Assembly: GCF_005116665.1 (NCBI RefSeq)
Contig: NZ_SWCJ01000012.1
Location: forward strand, 62,001-126,000
DNA: 64,000 nucleotides
Source: Ferrimonas aestuarii
Lineage (GTDB): Bacteria > Pseudomonadota > Gammaproteobacteria > Enterobacterales > Shewanellaceae
Direction: 5' to 3'
Shown: one piece after another, positions 7,557-17,259 of the stretch
Layout of the letters: each line of letters starts with the position of its first letter
Position numbering within the stretch: the first letter of the stretch is position 1
Made by a program: the position numbers and the translations under genes
Notes under the pieces: generated by a model
Told to the model about the DNA's origin: nothing
Databases searched by the model: none
The model's input: the letters and a program-made list of their open reading frames with translations, nothing else

Positions 7557-9825
7557 AGCTGAATTTATCTTGTCAGCCAAAGACATGAGTGGTTCTGCGT
7601 TTTCGTCAATGAATCGCAACCTAAACGATTTGGACCGTCAGTCTCTCAATACTAGCTCTTCACTATCGAAACTCGACCTTGGTTTTGCTTCGTTGGGATC
7701 GAGCATTGCCGCAGGCGCAGCCGCCATTGCTGCTGCTATTCCAATGATGTCTCAATATGGTCGAGAAATTTCATTGTCTGCCCAGATGGCCAATATGGGA
7801 ACTGATGAGTTTCAGCAATGGGCATACGCCACCGATACCGTTGGCATCCGTATGGATAAGCTGGCTGACATCAGCAAGGACGTTACCGACAAACTGGGTG
7901 ACTACATTGCCACCGGCGGTGGTGAGTTCGCTGACTTTTTTGAAAAAGTGGCACCACTGGTTGGTGTTACTGCAGATGAGTTGGCGAGGTTATCGGGGCC
8001 TGAAGCGCTGCAGGCGATTAAGAACGCCATGGACGATGCCAACGTTAGCGCATCCGAACAAGTGTTTTATTTTGAAGCAATCGCTAATGATGCTTCTTTG
8101 CTGATCCCCATTCTGGCCGACAACGGTCGGGAAGTTCGAAAGCTACAGGCTGAGTTTGATGAGCTCAATCTAGCTGTAACCGAAGAGGAACTTGAGAAGC
8201 TGAATCGGATGGCATCCGATCTTTCTCGGGTTTGGACTGCCGCCAAGAATACGGCTGCCGTTGCAGTGTCTGCGCAAGAGGAAGAGTTAGAGGGCTTTGC
8301 TGATAAAGCGGTAGCGAGCTTTAGTGCAGCATCTCAGTCGTTTCGGGCTTGGCAGGACTTGGCTGAGGAAGACAGCTTTATTGGCCGGATGTGGGACATT
8401 GCGGCCAATGGATTGTTGGATAGCCGAGTGATGAAGGAGTACGGAGAGCAAGTTGGCTTGGATGCCAAAGAGGCTGGCGAGACCGCCGCCTTTGAGTTCA
8501 ATGCGGGCTTTCTGGCTAAGGCATTAAATCCGTCCATCAATATTCCTACTGGCGGTGACGATGTTCAGGTGCCTTATGCGCCTAAAGTTGGCCCGGCACC
8601 TTTGTCTGACCAAGAATTAAAAGAGCAGCAGCAATTGTTAGCCCAGCTGGAAGCATCGATGGACAGGGCCGCTTTGATGGGACTGGATGCCACTCAGCGA
8701 ATTGTCGTTGGTTACGACCAGCAGATGCAGAAGCTTGATGAATATGCAGCTGAACACCCTTTGTTGATCGCAAAGATTAACGAAGCTCGAGATGAAATTA
8801 CTCAGCACTATTACGCCGCATTAGAAGCTGAAGCCAAAAAGCGCCAAGAGTCTCAACAGGATGAGCTTGAAAGTTATCGCCGTACTCACATGAGTCAGAC
8901 GGAGTTGCTGCAAGTAGCGCTGGATGAGCGGGTTGCTAAGTTAGATGAGTTTCGGGCTAATGATCTCATCAACGAGGTGGAATACACCAATGAAAAGCTT
9001 AAGGCTGAGCAAGATTATAACGATGCGTTAGCCAAGCTACAGGAAAAGCGTGTTGAAGATAATCGCTCTTATCTTGAGCAAATGCGTGATGAGCTTAAAA
9101 AGTCCACCGATGGTTTTGATGCGGTATGGGATCAAAGCCTTGACCGCTTGGCCAGTGGATTTGGAGAGGTAGCACAAACTGCAGTCTTTGATTCCGACAA
9201 CATTGGTGATGCCTTTGCCGGTATGTTTGAGGGCATGGCTCGAAGCATGGTGGGCTTCTTTGCTGAATGGGCGGCTCAACGGATGTTGCTATGGGTACTG
9301 GAGCAAACTTTAGGTAAGGCTACCGCCACTGGTTATGTGGCGCAGGTAGCTGGTCAAGGCGCAGCTCAAACGCAGCTTTGGGCAATCAATGCCGCTTCTT
9401 CAGTTGCTGCCATTCCTTATGTTGGGGCCTTTATGGCACCTGGTGCTGCATTGGCGGCCGAGGCTGCCGGTGGTGCGATGACCGCAGCGGCCACGGCTGC
9501 AGCGGCGAGCTCTTTAGTCGGTATGGCGCATGATGGAATTGATCGAGTTCCTCAAGAGGGCACCTGGTTGCTGAACACCAACGAGCGGGTTCTCAATCAG
9601 CAAAGTGCCGATCAAATGGACAGCATTGCGCAATATGTTCAGCAGCAAATCTTACTGCCGCCTCCTGCTCAGTCGATTGTGCAGCCTCAAATCAGCAGCG
9701 GTGACAACGTCACCATTCAGGCGCTAGACAGCAAATCCTTTAATGAGTTTGCCAGTCGCAACAATCGCACCTTTGCAAAACAAACCGCTCGTGCTCGCCG
9801 TAACCAAGCCAAAAAGCCACTGTAA
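7546..9825 (+). CDS. Tail tape measure protein
   Basis: A 759-residue protein directly after the G/T chaperones. It has an N-terminal hydrophobic stretch (about residues 45-65, rich in Ala, Gly, Ile), a long helical, coiled-coil-rich centre (about 360-510) and an Ala/Gly-rich hydrophobic region near 600-665. The end region with GTWLLNTNERVL is typical of tape measure C-termini. The protein sets tail length and probably lines the tube until DNA is ejected. The ATG at 7546 overlaps the previous gene; a TTG at 7525 is a weaker alternative. Confidence 0.88.
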   Translation: MSNKAEFILSAKDMSGSAFSSMNRNLNDLDRQSLNTSSSLSKLDLGFASLGSSIAAGAAAIAAAIPMMSQYGREISLSAQMANMGTDEFQQWAYATDTVGIRMDKLADISKDVTDKLGDYIATGGGEFADFFEKVAPLVGVTADELARLSGPEALQAIKNAMDDANVSASEQVFYFEAIANDASLLIPILADNGREVRKLQAEFDELNLAVTEEELEKLNRMASDLSRVWTAAKNTAAVAVSAQEEELEGFADKAVASFSAASQSFRAWQDLAEEDSFIGRMWDIAANGLLDSRVMKEYGEQVGLDAKEAGETAAFEFNAGFLAKALNPSINIPTGGDDVQVPYAPKVGPAPLSDQELKEQQQLLAQLEASMDRAALMGLDATQRIVVGYDQQMQKLDEYAAEHPLLIAKINEARDEITQHYYAALEAEAKKRQESQQDELESYRRTHMSQTELLQVALDERVAKLDEFRANDLINEVEYTNEKLKAEQDYNDALAKLQEKRVEDNRSYLEQMRDELKKSTDGFDAVWDQSLDRLASGFGEVAQTAVFDSDNIGDAFAGMFEGMARSMVGFFAEWAAQRMLLWVLEQTLGKATATGYVAQVAGQGAAQTQLWAINAASSVAAIPYVGAFMAPGAALAAEAAGGAMTAAATAAAASSLVGMAHDGIDRVPQEGTWLLNTNERVLNQQSADQMDSIAQYVQQQILLPPPAQSIVQPQISSGDNVTIQALDSKSFNEFASRNNRTFAKQTARARRNQAKKPL

Positions 9826-9835
9826 GGATTAACCC

Positions 9836-10426
9836 ATGGATCGTTTTCCAGAGTCGCTGGATATTGAGTCGTTGTCGCCGGAGACGGTGCAGCGCATCGT
9901 CCAGAGCGAGAGTAAGGGCGGCCAACTCCATCAGCGCCGAGGGCTGGCGCATGGCTTGCTGGTGACCATTGGTTTATCCAGTGCTACTAACATGGCCGAG
10001 CGAGCTCAGGCGCTGTGGTTTTTAGAAACCCACCAAGCGCAGCGATTTGAGTTGGTGGTGCCGATGGAGTCCGACCCCAAGGGTTCGGCCCCGAACGGCG
10101 CTGCTGTGGCGACGAACGCCGCCAAAGGCGCGCGTCAGATTGCCTTGAGCGGCTATGCCGCTAACGACGCCAACGCCGTGGCCGTTCGAGATCCAATTTT
10201 GTTTCAGAGCCACGCCAAGGTGTACCGACTGGGTCCCGCTCAGAGCAACGGCAGTGGCCAAGTGGTCTGCGATATTCACCCGCCACTTAGGCAGAATGTT
10301 GTTGCTGGTGAAGTGGTGACGCTGTCGAACGTGCCTTTTACTGGCCGCCTAGTGCCTGGAACGATTGATGCCGACATCAGTGGTCATTTAAACCCCCTCA
10401 GTTTCGAATTTCGTGAGGATGCCTAA
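9836..10426 (+). CDS. Minor tail / tail tip protein, unassigned
   Basis: A 196-residue protein between the tape measure and the J-like protein, where tail-tip components (lambda M, L, K, I) are normally encoded. A C-terminal half with strand-rich segments such as VVCDIHPPL is compatible with a tail-tip ring protein. No specific family is recognised. A GGATTAACCC spacer precedes the start and the stop overlaps the next start by one base (TAATG), showing coupled expression. Confidence 0.55.
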   Translation: MDRFPESLDIESLSPETVQRIVQSESKGGQLHQRRGLAHGLLVTIGLSSATNMAERAQALWFLETHQAQRFELVVPMESDPKGSAPNGAAVATNAAKGARQIALSGYAANDANAVAVRDPILFQSHAKVYRLGPAQSNGSGQVVCDIHPPLRQNVVAGEVVTLSNVPFTGRLVPGTIDADISGHLNPLSFEFREDA

Positions 10427-13400
10427 TGCGTCAATACCTTTATCCTAATGGCGCGGTAAATGACGTTGAGTCAGTGTGCGCCAATGCGCTGCTGTTTGCC
10501 ATTGAGCTGCCTGATGGCACGCTGTATCTAACCGATTCGCCGGTTGATGTGGTTTATGGTGGCCAAACCTATCTGGCCAGTGGCTATTTGTTGGGGGCTC
10601 CGTCGCTGTCGCCTACGGTCGATGAGCCGATTGATGACATCGATTTGGCGTTGTCGGCTGTGGACCTGCAGCTGCTATCGCTCATTGGTGACAGCTACCA
10701 TAATGCGCCAGTGATCGTGCATCGCATCTGGCAGCATGATGACTACTCCATTGCAGCGGTTGATCGTGCCGTGTGGTCAGGCATCGTCAACAATTACACC
10801 GACAGCGAAACCGCCACCAGTCATGAGCTGACTTTAAACCTCACCAACGAGCTGGCCACTTTTGCCGGTGCCCACGGCCTGCAGTTGACCGTGGATGCGC
10901 ATCAGCGCCTACACCCTGCCGATACCGGCATGCGCCATGCATTGGTGGTTGATACGCCTGAAGGGGAGTGGGGCCACGAAGATCGCCGCCAAGATGGTGG
11001 ACTGACGGGTGCAGACATCTACACCCCTGGCGTGTCGGTGGATCTTAACTTAGATACCACCGCCAAACGTGCGCCGCTGGTGTTTGGTCGTCAGTTGATT
11101 GAGCCGATCACCGTGATGCGTCAGATCACCGGTCAAGATGACCGTTATCTGGCGTCTATTGATCTTATTGCGGCCGGTCGCATCAAAGGCATCGTCAGCC
11201 GGTTTATCGATGGCGTGGATTTGCTCACCGCTGAGGGCCGTGATTATTTTGGCGTCGGCCAAACCGGCAACGGCAAACCTTACATCACGCACTGGGATGA
11301 GCGTTTGGCCGATGATGCCAGTGCTTATCCTTGGTTGCTGAACTATCCTGCTGGCGTGCAGTATCCGGGCAAGTCCGACAGTTACCCTGACTTTGTGGCG
11401 ACGGATGAATTTGCGGGCCTGACAACGGCGCTGACGGTGCACCGCAACCACGTAGATGCGCCGTGGTCGGGACAACCGACGCGCACCTACGTGGTCGATG
11501 GTGCACTGGTTTGGGATCCTCGTGATTCTAAGCAGTCAGCCACCAATCCGGGCAGCTGGCAGTGGTCCTCAAACCCGGCACTGTGTGCGCTGCATTTTAT
11601 GCGCCTACCTAAAGCGCTGGGCGGCATGGGGCTGGCTGAAGAACGCCTGCTCATTGACGAGATGATGGTTGAAGCCAATTGGATTGATGCCACCAAGGAG
11701 GTTGGTGGCGACGGCCTTGAGCGTCCAGTGATGACCTGTAACCTAGTGCTCGACACCAGCCAACCGGTGATGGACAACTTAACCGCCATCTTAGCCACCT
11801 GCCGTGGTCGCCTAGTGCGTCGTGGCGGTCAGTTTGGCTTTGCCATTGACCGCGAGCGCAGTTCGGTGCTGCATCTGGACGAAAACGACTTTGCCGAGAT
11901 TGAGTTTAGCGCTCCTGATGTCGATGACCGCTACAATCAAGTGTCGGTTGAGTACCTAGACGCATCCAATAACTACGTCACCAACACTGCCAGTTGGCCT
12001 ACACTGGGCTCAGCAGATTATGCCGAGTATCTGAGCGCTGATCGCAGTGTCGAAAACCACCACAGCGAAACCGCCCACGGCATCGATAACCATGACGAAG
12101 CGCTGCAATTGGCTGAGGTGCTGTGCCGCCGCAGTCGTAGCGCCGCTACCGGAACGCTGTCGGATGTCTCGCCGAAATGCGCCCGCCTCGAGGTGGGTGA
12201 TGTATTTACTTTGGACGACGCCGATCGTGGCTGGGTGGGTAAACTGCTGGAGGTGGTGACGGTCACCATAGATGGCAGTGCCGATGCGTTTAAGGTGTCG
12301 CTTGAGTTTGTGGTGTATGACTCCAGTGAGTTTGCTTGGAGTGATAAGCCGCTACAGCCGCCGCCGCCGAACTACGGCAAGCGGCCAGTTAAATCGGTAC
12401 CATCGGTCACCAATATTGAGTATGTGGGACCGACTGATCTGCAGCCGCAAGGGCGGGTGACGTGGGATCACGACAGTGACGACTACGGCTGGACCGATCA
12501 CTACAACGTCAGCATCAGCAAAAACGGCACTCAGGTGGCCTCGGGCACCAGTCCCGATGGCGATTATCCCGTGCCGACGCTCGATGCCGGTGATTACCTG
12601 ATCACCGTGGTGCGTGTCACTACCTTGGGCAAGTCCTCCGTACCGGCCAGTCTGTCGTTTACCTTGGCGCTGCCGTCGGTACCGGTCATTGGCCCCGATG
12701 ATCTCGATATTGGAAACAGCTCAGTCGGTGTCACCCCGCAGCTGTCGGGGTTGGCGTATCATACCGAGTTTGAGTTTGCCATTCGTGGTCGTAGTCAAAC
12801 GGAACCGCTCAGAATTAAGGGCCGCACTCGCGGTACCTTCATTTTTGCCGGGCTGGCTCCTGAGGTTGAGTGGTTCTTTGCCGTTCGCGCGGTTAATCCG
12901 CTGGGCGTCAGTGCATGGGTGGAAGTGAGCGCTACCACGACAGCCATTGATCCTGCGTTGTTGGACTCCATCGGTGAGGAGATCAACAAGCAGGTCGGGG
13001 ACATGGACGATCGCCTTTCTGATGGCGCGCTATCTGGCATCAAGGACATCATCGAGCGCAATAAGAAACAGCTCAGTGATTCCAAACAGCTGTATAACTT
13101 TGAAGATGGTGTAATTGAGGGGTTGCGCCAGGAGTACACCGCGGAGTTTGCTGCATCAAAAGCGTACCTCGAGCAAACTTACATGACCTCTGCTGACACG
13201 ACTCATGCGCTTGCGTTGTCTGAGCAGCGCATGAGCGCAGAGGTCGGTGAGGTTTATAGCCACTTGGGTCAGCAGTACCTGACAGCTGCCAGCACTGAAT
13301 CTGCAATTTCAACCGCGATTGATGAGTTTACTGTCACTGGCGCGCATGGTGGCACTGCCACGCTAGAGCAGATGGCGGCAGCAGTGTGGTCAGCGGATGG

Positions 13401-14403
13401 AAACAGCTTTGAAACCCAATGGTCAGTAAAGTCGGATGTTAATGGATTGAAAGGTGGTGTCGGGTTTTACAACAACGGCACTAAAACTGAATTTCTTATC
13501 GATGCTGATGTGTTTGCGGTGCTTGCTCGCGGCGCGGACACCGAGATGTTTAACCCACTGGTGGTCGCCAATGGTCAGGTTTACATGCGTGATGTGCTGA
13601 TGGACTTTGCGCAGGTCGTCAATCTCGATGTGCGCCGTCTCGATGCGCTCAACATTAAGACCAACAACCTGGAGGTCAGCAAAGACGTGACCGTTGGCGG
13701 CACCTCAGGCAGTTACGCCGCCATTCGTGGCAGCGTCAGCGGTCGTGATGAACTGGTGTTTGTTGCGGGGCATACCAACGCGGCCACGTTTGCAGACTGG
13801 CGTTGGGGCGTGGACTCCAATGGCCGCATGGTGATGCGCGATGGCTACGGTGATTATGTGCTCGATTTTAATCCGGCCAGTGGCAAGTTTGAGTTAAGCG
13901 CCACCTTGCAATCGTCGGTGATCAAGGCATCGGTGCTGGATCTGGACTCCACCCGGATTGCTGCCGATGGCGACCGCACTGCCACCTTTGCCATTAGCCA
14001 AGTGGATTTGATTGGGACGCCGGGCGAGACCTACAGCTCGCTGAGTTTGACGTTGCCAATCTTGCATTCGCCCAGCTACGGTGCGGGCTTTATGGCCACT
14101 CGCTTTAGTCAATTCAAGCAAGACGTGTTGATTGATGCGCTGCTCACCGGCGACAAAGGCTTTGAAACCTTAAAGCTGCAGGTGCAGTACAACGGCGGCG
14201 CGTGGCAGACCATCAAAGAGGTCACGCGGGATCTGAGCTATCACGGCACCCTGCGCCTGGTGTGCCGGTACACCACCTTGACGTCGTGGAGCTTTATTCG
14301 CTTCCGAGGCGTCACCAACCAAGACCATTCCGAACAGCTGAGTATCCGGCTGGACGTCAACAACTGCATTGAGACAGCCAACTCGGCTGGCTCAGTTTCA
14401 TAA
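10426..14403 (+). CDS. J-like host specificity / tail tip attachment protein, with fused N-terminal tip domain
   Basis: A 1325-residue protein. The N-terminal 250 residues resemble baseplate or tip-hub domains (F-A-I-E-L-P-D-G, then V-Y-G-G-Q-T-Y). Residues about 260-640 resemble the central tail-tip attachment domain of lambda J, including ALCALHFMRLPKALGGMG. One or two fibronectin-III-like domains follow (about 660-850), then a helical segment and a DUF1983-like domain with NGQVYMRDVLM, and a beta-rich receptor end. Lambda keeps separate M/L/K/I genes; here only one small gene lies between tape measure and J, so tip functions seem to be combined. The C-terminus is the likely receptor-binding part. 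Confidence 0.82.
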   Translation: MRQYLYPNGAVNDVESVCANALLFAIELPDGTLYLTDSPVDVVYGGQTYLASGYLLGAPSLSPTVDEPIDDIDLALSAVDLQLLSLIGDSYHNAPVIVHRIWQHDDYSIAAVDRAVWSGIVNNYTDSETATSHELTLNLTNELATFAGAHGLQLTVDAHQRLHPADTGMRHALVVDTPEGEWGHEDRRQDGGLTGADIYTPGVSVDLNLDTTAKRAPLVFGRQLIEPITVMRQITGQDDRYLASIDLIAAGRIKGIVSRFIDGVDLLTAEGRDYFGVGQTGNGKPYITHWDERLADDASAYPWLLNYPAGVQYPGKSDSYPDFVATDEFAGLTTALTVHRNHVDAPWSGQPTRTYVVDGALVWDPRDSKQSATNPGSWQWSSNPALCALHFMRLPKALGGMGLAEERLLIDEMMVEANWIDATKEVGGDGLERPVMTCNLVLDTSQPVMDNLTAILATCRGRLVRRGGQFGFAIDRERSSVLHLDENDFAEIEFSAPDVDDRYNQVSVEYLDASNNYVTNTASWPTLGSADYAEYLSADRSVENHHSETAHGIDNHDEALQLAEVLCRRSRSAATGTLSDVSPKCARLEVGDVFTLDDADRGWVGKLLEVVTVTIDGSADAFKVSLEFVVYDSSEFAWSDKPLQPPPPNYGKRPVKSVPSVTNIEYVGPTDLQPQGRVTWDHDSDDYGWTDHYNVSISKNGTQVASGTSPDGDYPVPTLDAGDYLITVVRVTTLGKSSVPASLSFTLALPSVPVIGPDDLDIGNSSVGVTPQLSGLAYHTEFEFAIRGRSQTEPLRIKGRTRGTFIFAGLAPEVEWFFAVRAVNPLGVSAWVEVSATTTAIDPALLDSIGEEINKQVGDMDDRLSDGALSGIKDIIERNKKQLSDSKQLYNFEDGVIEGLRQEYTAEFAASKAYLEQTYMTSADTTHALALSEQRMSAEVGEVYSHLGQQYLTAASTESAISTAIDEFTVTGAHGGTATLEQMAAAVWSADGNSFETQWSVKSDVNGLKGGVGFYNNGTKTEFLIDADVFAVLARGADTEMFNPLVVANGQVYMRDVLMDFAQVVNLDVRRLDALNIKTNNLEVSKDVTVGGTSGSYAAIRGSVSGRDELVFVAGHTNAATFADWRWGVDSNGRMVMRDGYGDYVLDFNPASGKFELSATLQSSVIKASVLDLDSTRIAADGDRTATFAISQVDLIGTPGETYSSLSLTLPILHSPSYGAGFMATRFSQFKQDVLIDALLTGDKGFETLKLQVQYNGGAWQTIKEVTRDLSYHGTLRLVCRYTTLTSWSFIRFRGVTNQDHSEQLSIRLDVNNCIETANSAGSVS

Positions 14404-14412
14404 GGAAACCAC

Positions 14413-15435
14413 ATGGCAACCACCGACACCGAGGTGATCCTGCAGGAGCTGCGGGCGATGATTGGCGGCTGGACGGCCAACACCGATCAGCTTAAGGATT
14501 GGTTGGGCGGACCCGACCGTGACAACGACACCACCCCGCCTGAGGGGAACGCTGCGCTGAAAGGCTTTCGGCCTCTGACCGATGCCGCAGGCAACACCTA
14601 TCACGTCATGACCCCGGCGGAGATGGAGCGATTCTCGAATGAGAATGCCAGCAAAGTCGATGACGTAGCGCAGTGGCACAGTGAGCTGGTGCCACTGGTG
14701 CCGGTGATGCAACAGCACGCCAATGATGCCAGGACTGCGGCGACCACCGCCACCGGTGCCGTCTCGGCCAGTGAAACCGCTCGTGACAAAGCCCAGCAAT
14801 GGGCCGAAGAAGTCGAGGACACCGAGGTCGAAACCGGACAGTTCTCCGCTAAGCACCATGCCAGTAAATCGGCAGGCAGTGCCACCACCGCCTTGGATGC
14901 TAAGGCGCAGGCCATCGCCGCCCGAGATAAAGGTCAGCAGTGGGCCGAAGAAGTCGAGGACACCGAGGTCGAAACCGGACAGTTCTCGGCCAAGCACCAC
15001 GCGCTCAAATCCGCCGCCGATGCTGGGGTGGCGAGCAGCGCCAAGACCGGGGCCGAAACCGCGCAGTCCAAAGCCCAGCAATGGGCCTCGGCGGCGCCAG
15101 ACTTCGAGGTCGAAACCGGGCAATACTCGGCGCTTCACTGGTCTGGTGTGTCTCAGCAGTGGGCCGAGGGTACCGGCGAGATTGAGCCGGGTAAATACTC
15201 GGCCAAATACTGGGCAGAGCAAGCGGCCCAGGTGGTCCTCGGTGACATTCTGTGGACTGCAGTTAAGGGCAAGCCGACCACGATTGGCGGATACGGCATC
15301 ACCGACGCCTACACCCAAACTCAAATCGACACCCAGCTGGCCACCAAAGCCGACACCGATCATGGCCACGCCGATCTCGCCGGTGCCATCCAAGAAGCTA
15401 AAAGCTTGGCGATGGCCGCCCTTATCCTTGGCTAA
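14413..15435 (+). CDS. Tail fibre protein with tandem QQWA...VETGQFSAKHHA repeats
   Basis: A 340-residue fibre-type protein. After an N-terminal domain (1-75) and a helical part, a motif of the type QQWAEEVEDTEVETG followed by QFSAKHHA recurs at about residues 129, 176, 224 and, more diverged, 252. The first two copies are nearly identical in DNA over about 50 bases, 141 bases apart. Such repeats are common in the shaft of phage side fibres. The C-terminal part has an Y-G-I-T-D-A-Y-T segment as seen near the end of many fibres. An AGGAAAC box lies three bases before the start. Confidence 0.75.
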   Translation: MATTDTEVILQELRAMIGGWTANTDQLKDWLGGPDRDNDTTPPEGNAALKGFRPLTDAAGNTYHVMTPAEMERFSNENASKVDDVAQWHSELVPLVPVMQQHANDARTAATTATGAVSASETARDKAQQWAEEVEDTEVETGQFSAKHHASKSAGSATTALDAKAQAIAARDKGQQWAEEVEDTEVETGQFSAKHHALKSAADAGVASSAKTGAETAQSKAQQWASAAPDFEVETGQYSALHWSGVSQQWAEGTGEIEPGKYSAKYWAEQAAQVVLGDILWTAVKGKPTTIGGYGITDAYTQTQIDTQLATKADTDHGHADLAGAIQEAKSLAMAALILG

Positions 15436-15460
15436 CTGACTACCCATAAAGGAAACCCCG

Positions 15461-16651
15461 ATGACCGCTCTCGATACTGCGATTTTGCAATCGAAAATCG
15501 ATGCCCTAGACGGCAGCCAAACCGACCTTGAGGTGATGGATTTGTGCGTGGCCTGCAATGCACATCTGGATAGTTTAACGCTGACCAAACTTATTGCTGC
15601 CAAAGACGCGTTTGTGTCGGCGCTGACCAGTGCTAGCAGCGTTGACCAAATCAACCGAGTTAACGCCATGATTAAGGCACTGACCCCAGTAACACCAGCC
15701 TCGCACCCGAATGACGTGCACTTAATGGCCGAGGGGGAATTGGCACCGGTCAATCAAACGCTGTATTGCCCGTCAGTGGTAGAGAGCATTCGCTTGCCTG
15801 GTGACGATTCGGTGCCTGTTGGATCGTGGGTGGATTTTTTTATTCCCGCAGCGCAATCGGTGCTGGTCTCCATTGAAGGTCGCGGTTATTTCCTGCTGCT
15901 AGACACTGCCGACGACCAGCCCACGAAAACGGTAACTGTGACTGGTGCACTGCGGCTGTATTGGAATGGTTACAAGTGGCATCGCCAAACCCTAAATGAT
16001 TTCGAAAAAGATCAGGCGCGTGGTGAGTGGGTGGTGAATATTGCCACAAGTCAGATTTGGACGGTACCCGAGGGGGTTTCGCAAGTTCAGCTAACCGCCG
16101 TTGGTGCCGGAGGCGGTGGAGCTGCAGGTGTATCAGACAGTCGGGATGGCCACGGCGGCGGTGGGGGCGCTGCGCTCGTTGACTATCCGCTGTCAGTGAC
16201 GCCGGGCGAGCAGTTTACGGTAGTGATTGGTGCCGCCGCATCTCAAGCTACCAGCGCCGGGTCTAGTGGCGGTGATGGTGGCGATACGTCATTTGGCAGC
16301 ATTGTGGTTTGTGGTGGAGGTAAAGGTGGCGGGGGCTATTCTGGTGGTGCCGGTGGCACCATGATCACGTTACCAAGTGACGCAAGTGGTCATGCCTATG
16401 CTGGTGGCCATGGGGCCAACCCTCAACCTGCCGGTGCAGTTGCTGAGTTTGTTGGTGGCACTGAGCAAGGTGGTGGTGCTAGCGCGTTGGCGGATGGTGG
16501 CGATATGGGGGGGTATACCTCGCATGCTGGCTCTGGTAAGTGGGGCAGTGGTGGAGGCGGCGGCAGTGACTCGTCGGTGGGCGGTCAGTATCGCAATGGG
16601 GGTAAGGGCGGAGATGGCATGGTTATCATTACTTGGACGGAGGCGATCTGA
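15461..16651 (+). CDS. Glycine-rich phage adhesin / tail fibre tip
   Basis: A 396-residue protein with a helical N-terminus (1-80), a central beta-rich domain (85-190) and a C-terminal half (about 205-390) dominated by glycine-rich loops such as GAGGGGAAG and GGGGGSD. It ends in GGDGMVIITW, which is typical of the glycine_rich domain. Polyglycine loops of this kind form receptor-binding tips in some T-even-like phages. An AGGAAAC box lies four bases before the ATG. Its product probably sits at the end of the fibre made by the gene before it. Confidence 0.72.
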   Translation: MTALDTAILQSKIDALDGSQTDLEVMDLCVACNAHLDSLTLTKLIAAKDAFVSALTSASSVDQINRVNAMIKALTPVTPASHPNDVHLMAEGELAPVNQTLYCPSVVESIRLPGDDSVPVGSWVDFFIPAAQSVLVSIEGRGYFLLLDTADDQPTKTVTVTGALRLYWNGYKWHRQTLNDFEKDQARGEWVVNIATSQIWTVPEGVSQVQLTAVGAGGGGAAGVSDSRDGHGGGGGAALVDYPLSVTPGEQFTVVIGAAASQATSAGSSGGDGGDTSFGSIVVCGGGKGGGGYSGGAGGTMITLPSDASGHAYAGGHGANPQPAGAVAEFVGGTEQGGGASALADGGDMGGYTSHAGSGKWGSGGGGGSDSSVGGQYRNGGKGGDGMVIITWTEAI

Positions 16652-17139
16652 TGCGCTGGGCAATCATTGAAAATCAACGAGTGATCAATGTAACTCTGGC
16701 TCGTTCCGCGCTGGCCGCGAACTGGGTGATAGCAGATGATGCCGTGTGCATTGGAGATGGGTATCGCAATGGCCAGTTCGACTATCAGCGCCCGCCGCAG
16801 AGGCTGGTGCCAGTGGTGCTAACCGGCGTTAGCGGTGCTGGTCTTGTGGCCAACAAGTCCGACTTTAGCTTGATCACAGTGCGTCAGGGGCAGACCGTGA
16901 CGGTCACCGGTACGCTGGCCATTCCTGACCAGGGCTTTAATCTGCCGGTACGTCGAGCGGCTGGTGGCTATGAGCTTTTCCGAGTGGAGGTGGTGGATGG
17001 CGCCTTTGCTGTGGATCTTAATTTTGCCACTAGTGATGCGTACCTGGTGACTGATGCCGAGCTCAATAAAGATTTGCCCGAGGCCCAATTCTCCCTCGCC
17101 CCGACCGTCAGCATCGATGTGCTGCGGCAAATCGACTAA
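16651..17139 (+). CDS. Small protein after the adhesin; possible fibre chaperone or tip protein
   Basis: A 162-residue protein. The ATG overlaps the adhesin stop (TGATG) and is preceded by GGAGG, so it is translated with the adhesin. The first 45 residues, with WAIIENQRV and GDGYRNGQF, resemble short segments common in phage fibre-region proteins. The rest is beta-rich and unrecognised. Position at the end of the late operon suggests a fibre assembly helper or a host-range protein; this is inference. Confidence 0.5.
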   Translation: MRWAIIENQRVINVTLARSALAANWVIADDAVCIGDGYRNGQFDYQRPPQRLVPVVLTGVSGAGLVANKSDFSLITVRQGQTVTVTGTLAIPDQGFNLPVRRAAGGYELFRVEVVDGAFAVDLNFATSDAYLVTDAELNKDLPEAQFSLAPTVSIDVLRQID

Positions 17140-17187
17140 CACCGTTTCCAACTTCCTTCCCTTCAATCCCCGCCACTAGTGGGTTTG

Positions 17188-17211
17188 TGCGCCGTGTCAT
17201 AGCACGGCGCA
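17188..17211 (+). terminator. Terminator of the late operon
   Basis: A perfect 9-bp inverted repeat (TGCGCCGTG / CACGGCGCA) with a 6-base loop follows the last late gene by 48 bases. The T-tract after it is poor (TATTTA), so it may be only a moderate intrinsic terminator. Confidence 0.6.
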
Positions 17212-17232
17212 TATTTATCACTCACAATAAAA

Positions 17233-17256
17233 CGCAATTTTACGTACAAAATTGCG
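17233..17256. promoter_or_regulatory. Inverted repeat just before the recombinase start
   Basis: CGCAATTTT and AAAATTGCG form a perfect 9-bp inverted repeat around a 6-base spacer and end three bases before the ATG at 17260. In RNA it would hide the ribosome-binding region; as DNA it could be a protein-binding site. Which of the two applies cannot be told from sequence. Confidence 0.5.
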
Positions 17257-17259
17257 CTT

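Noticed and set aside
14398..15753. 451-codon open frame on the minus strand
   Set aside because: It is antisense to the repeat-rich tail fibre gene and spans into the adhesin; its composition reflects the GC pattern and repeats of the sense genes, and it has no ribosome site or family.
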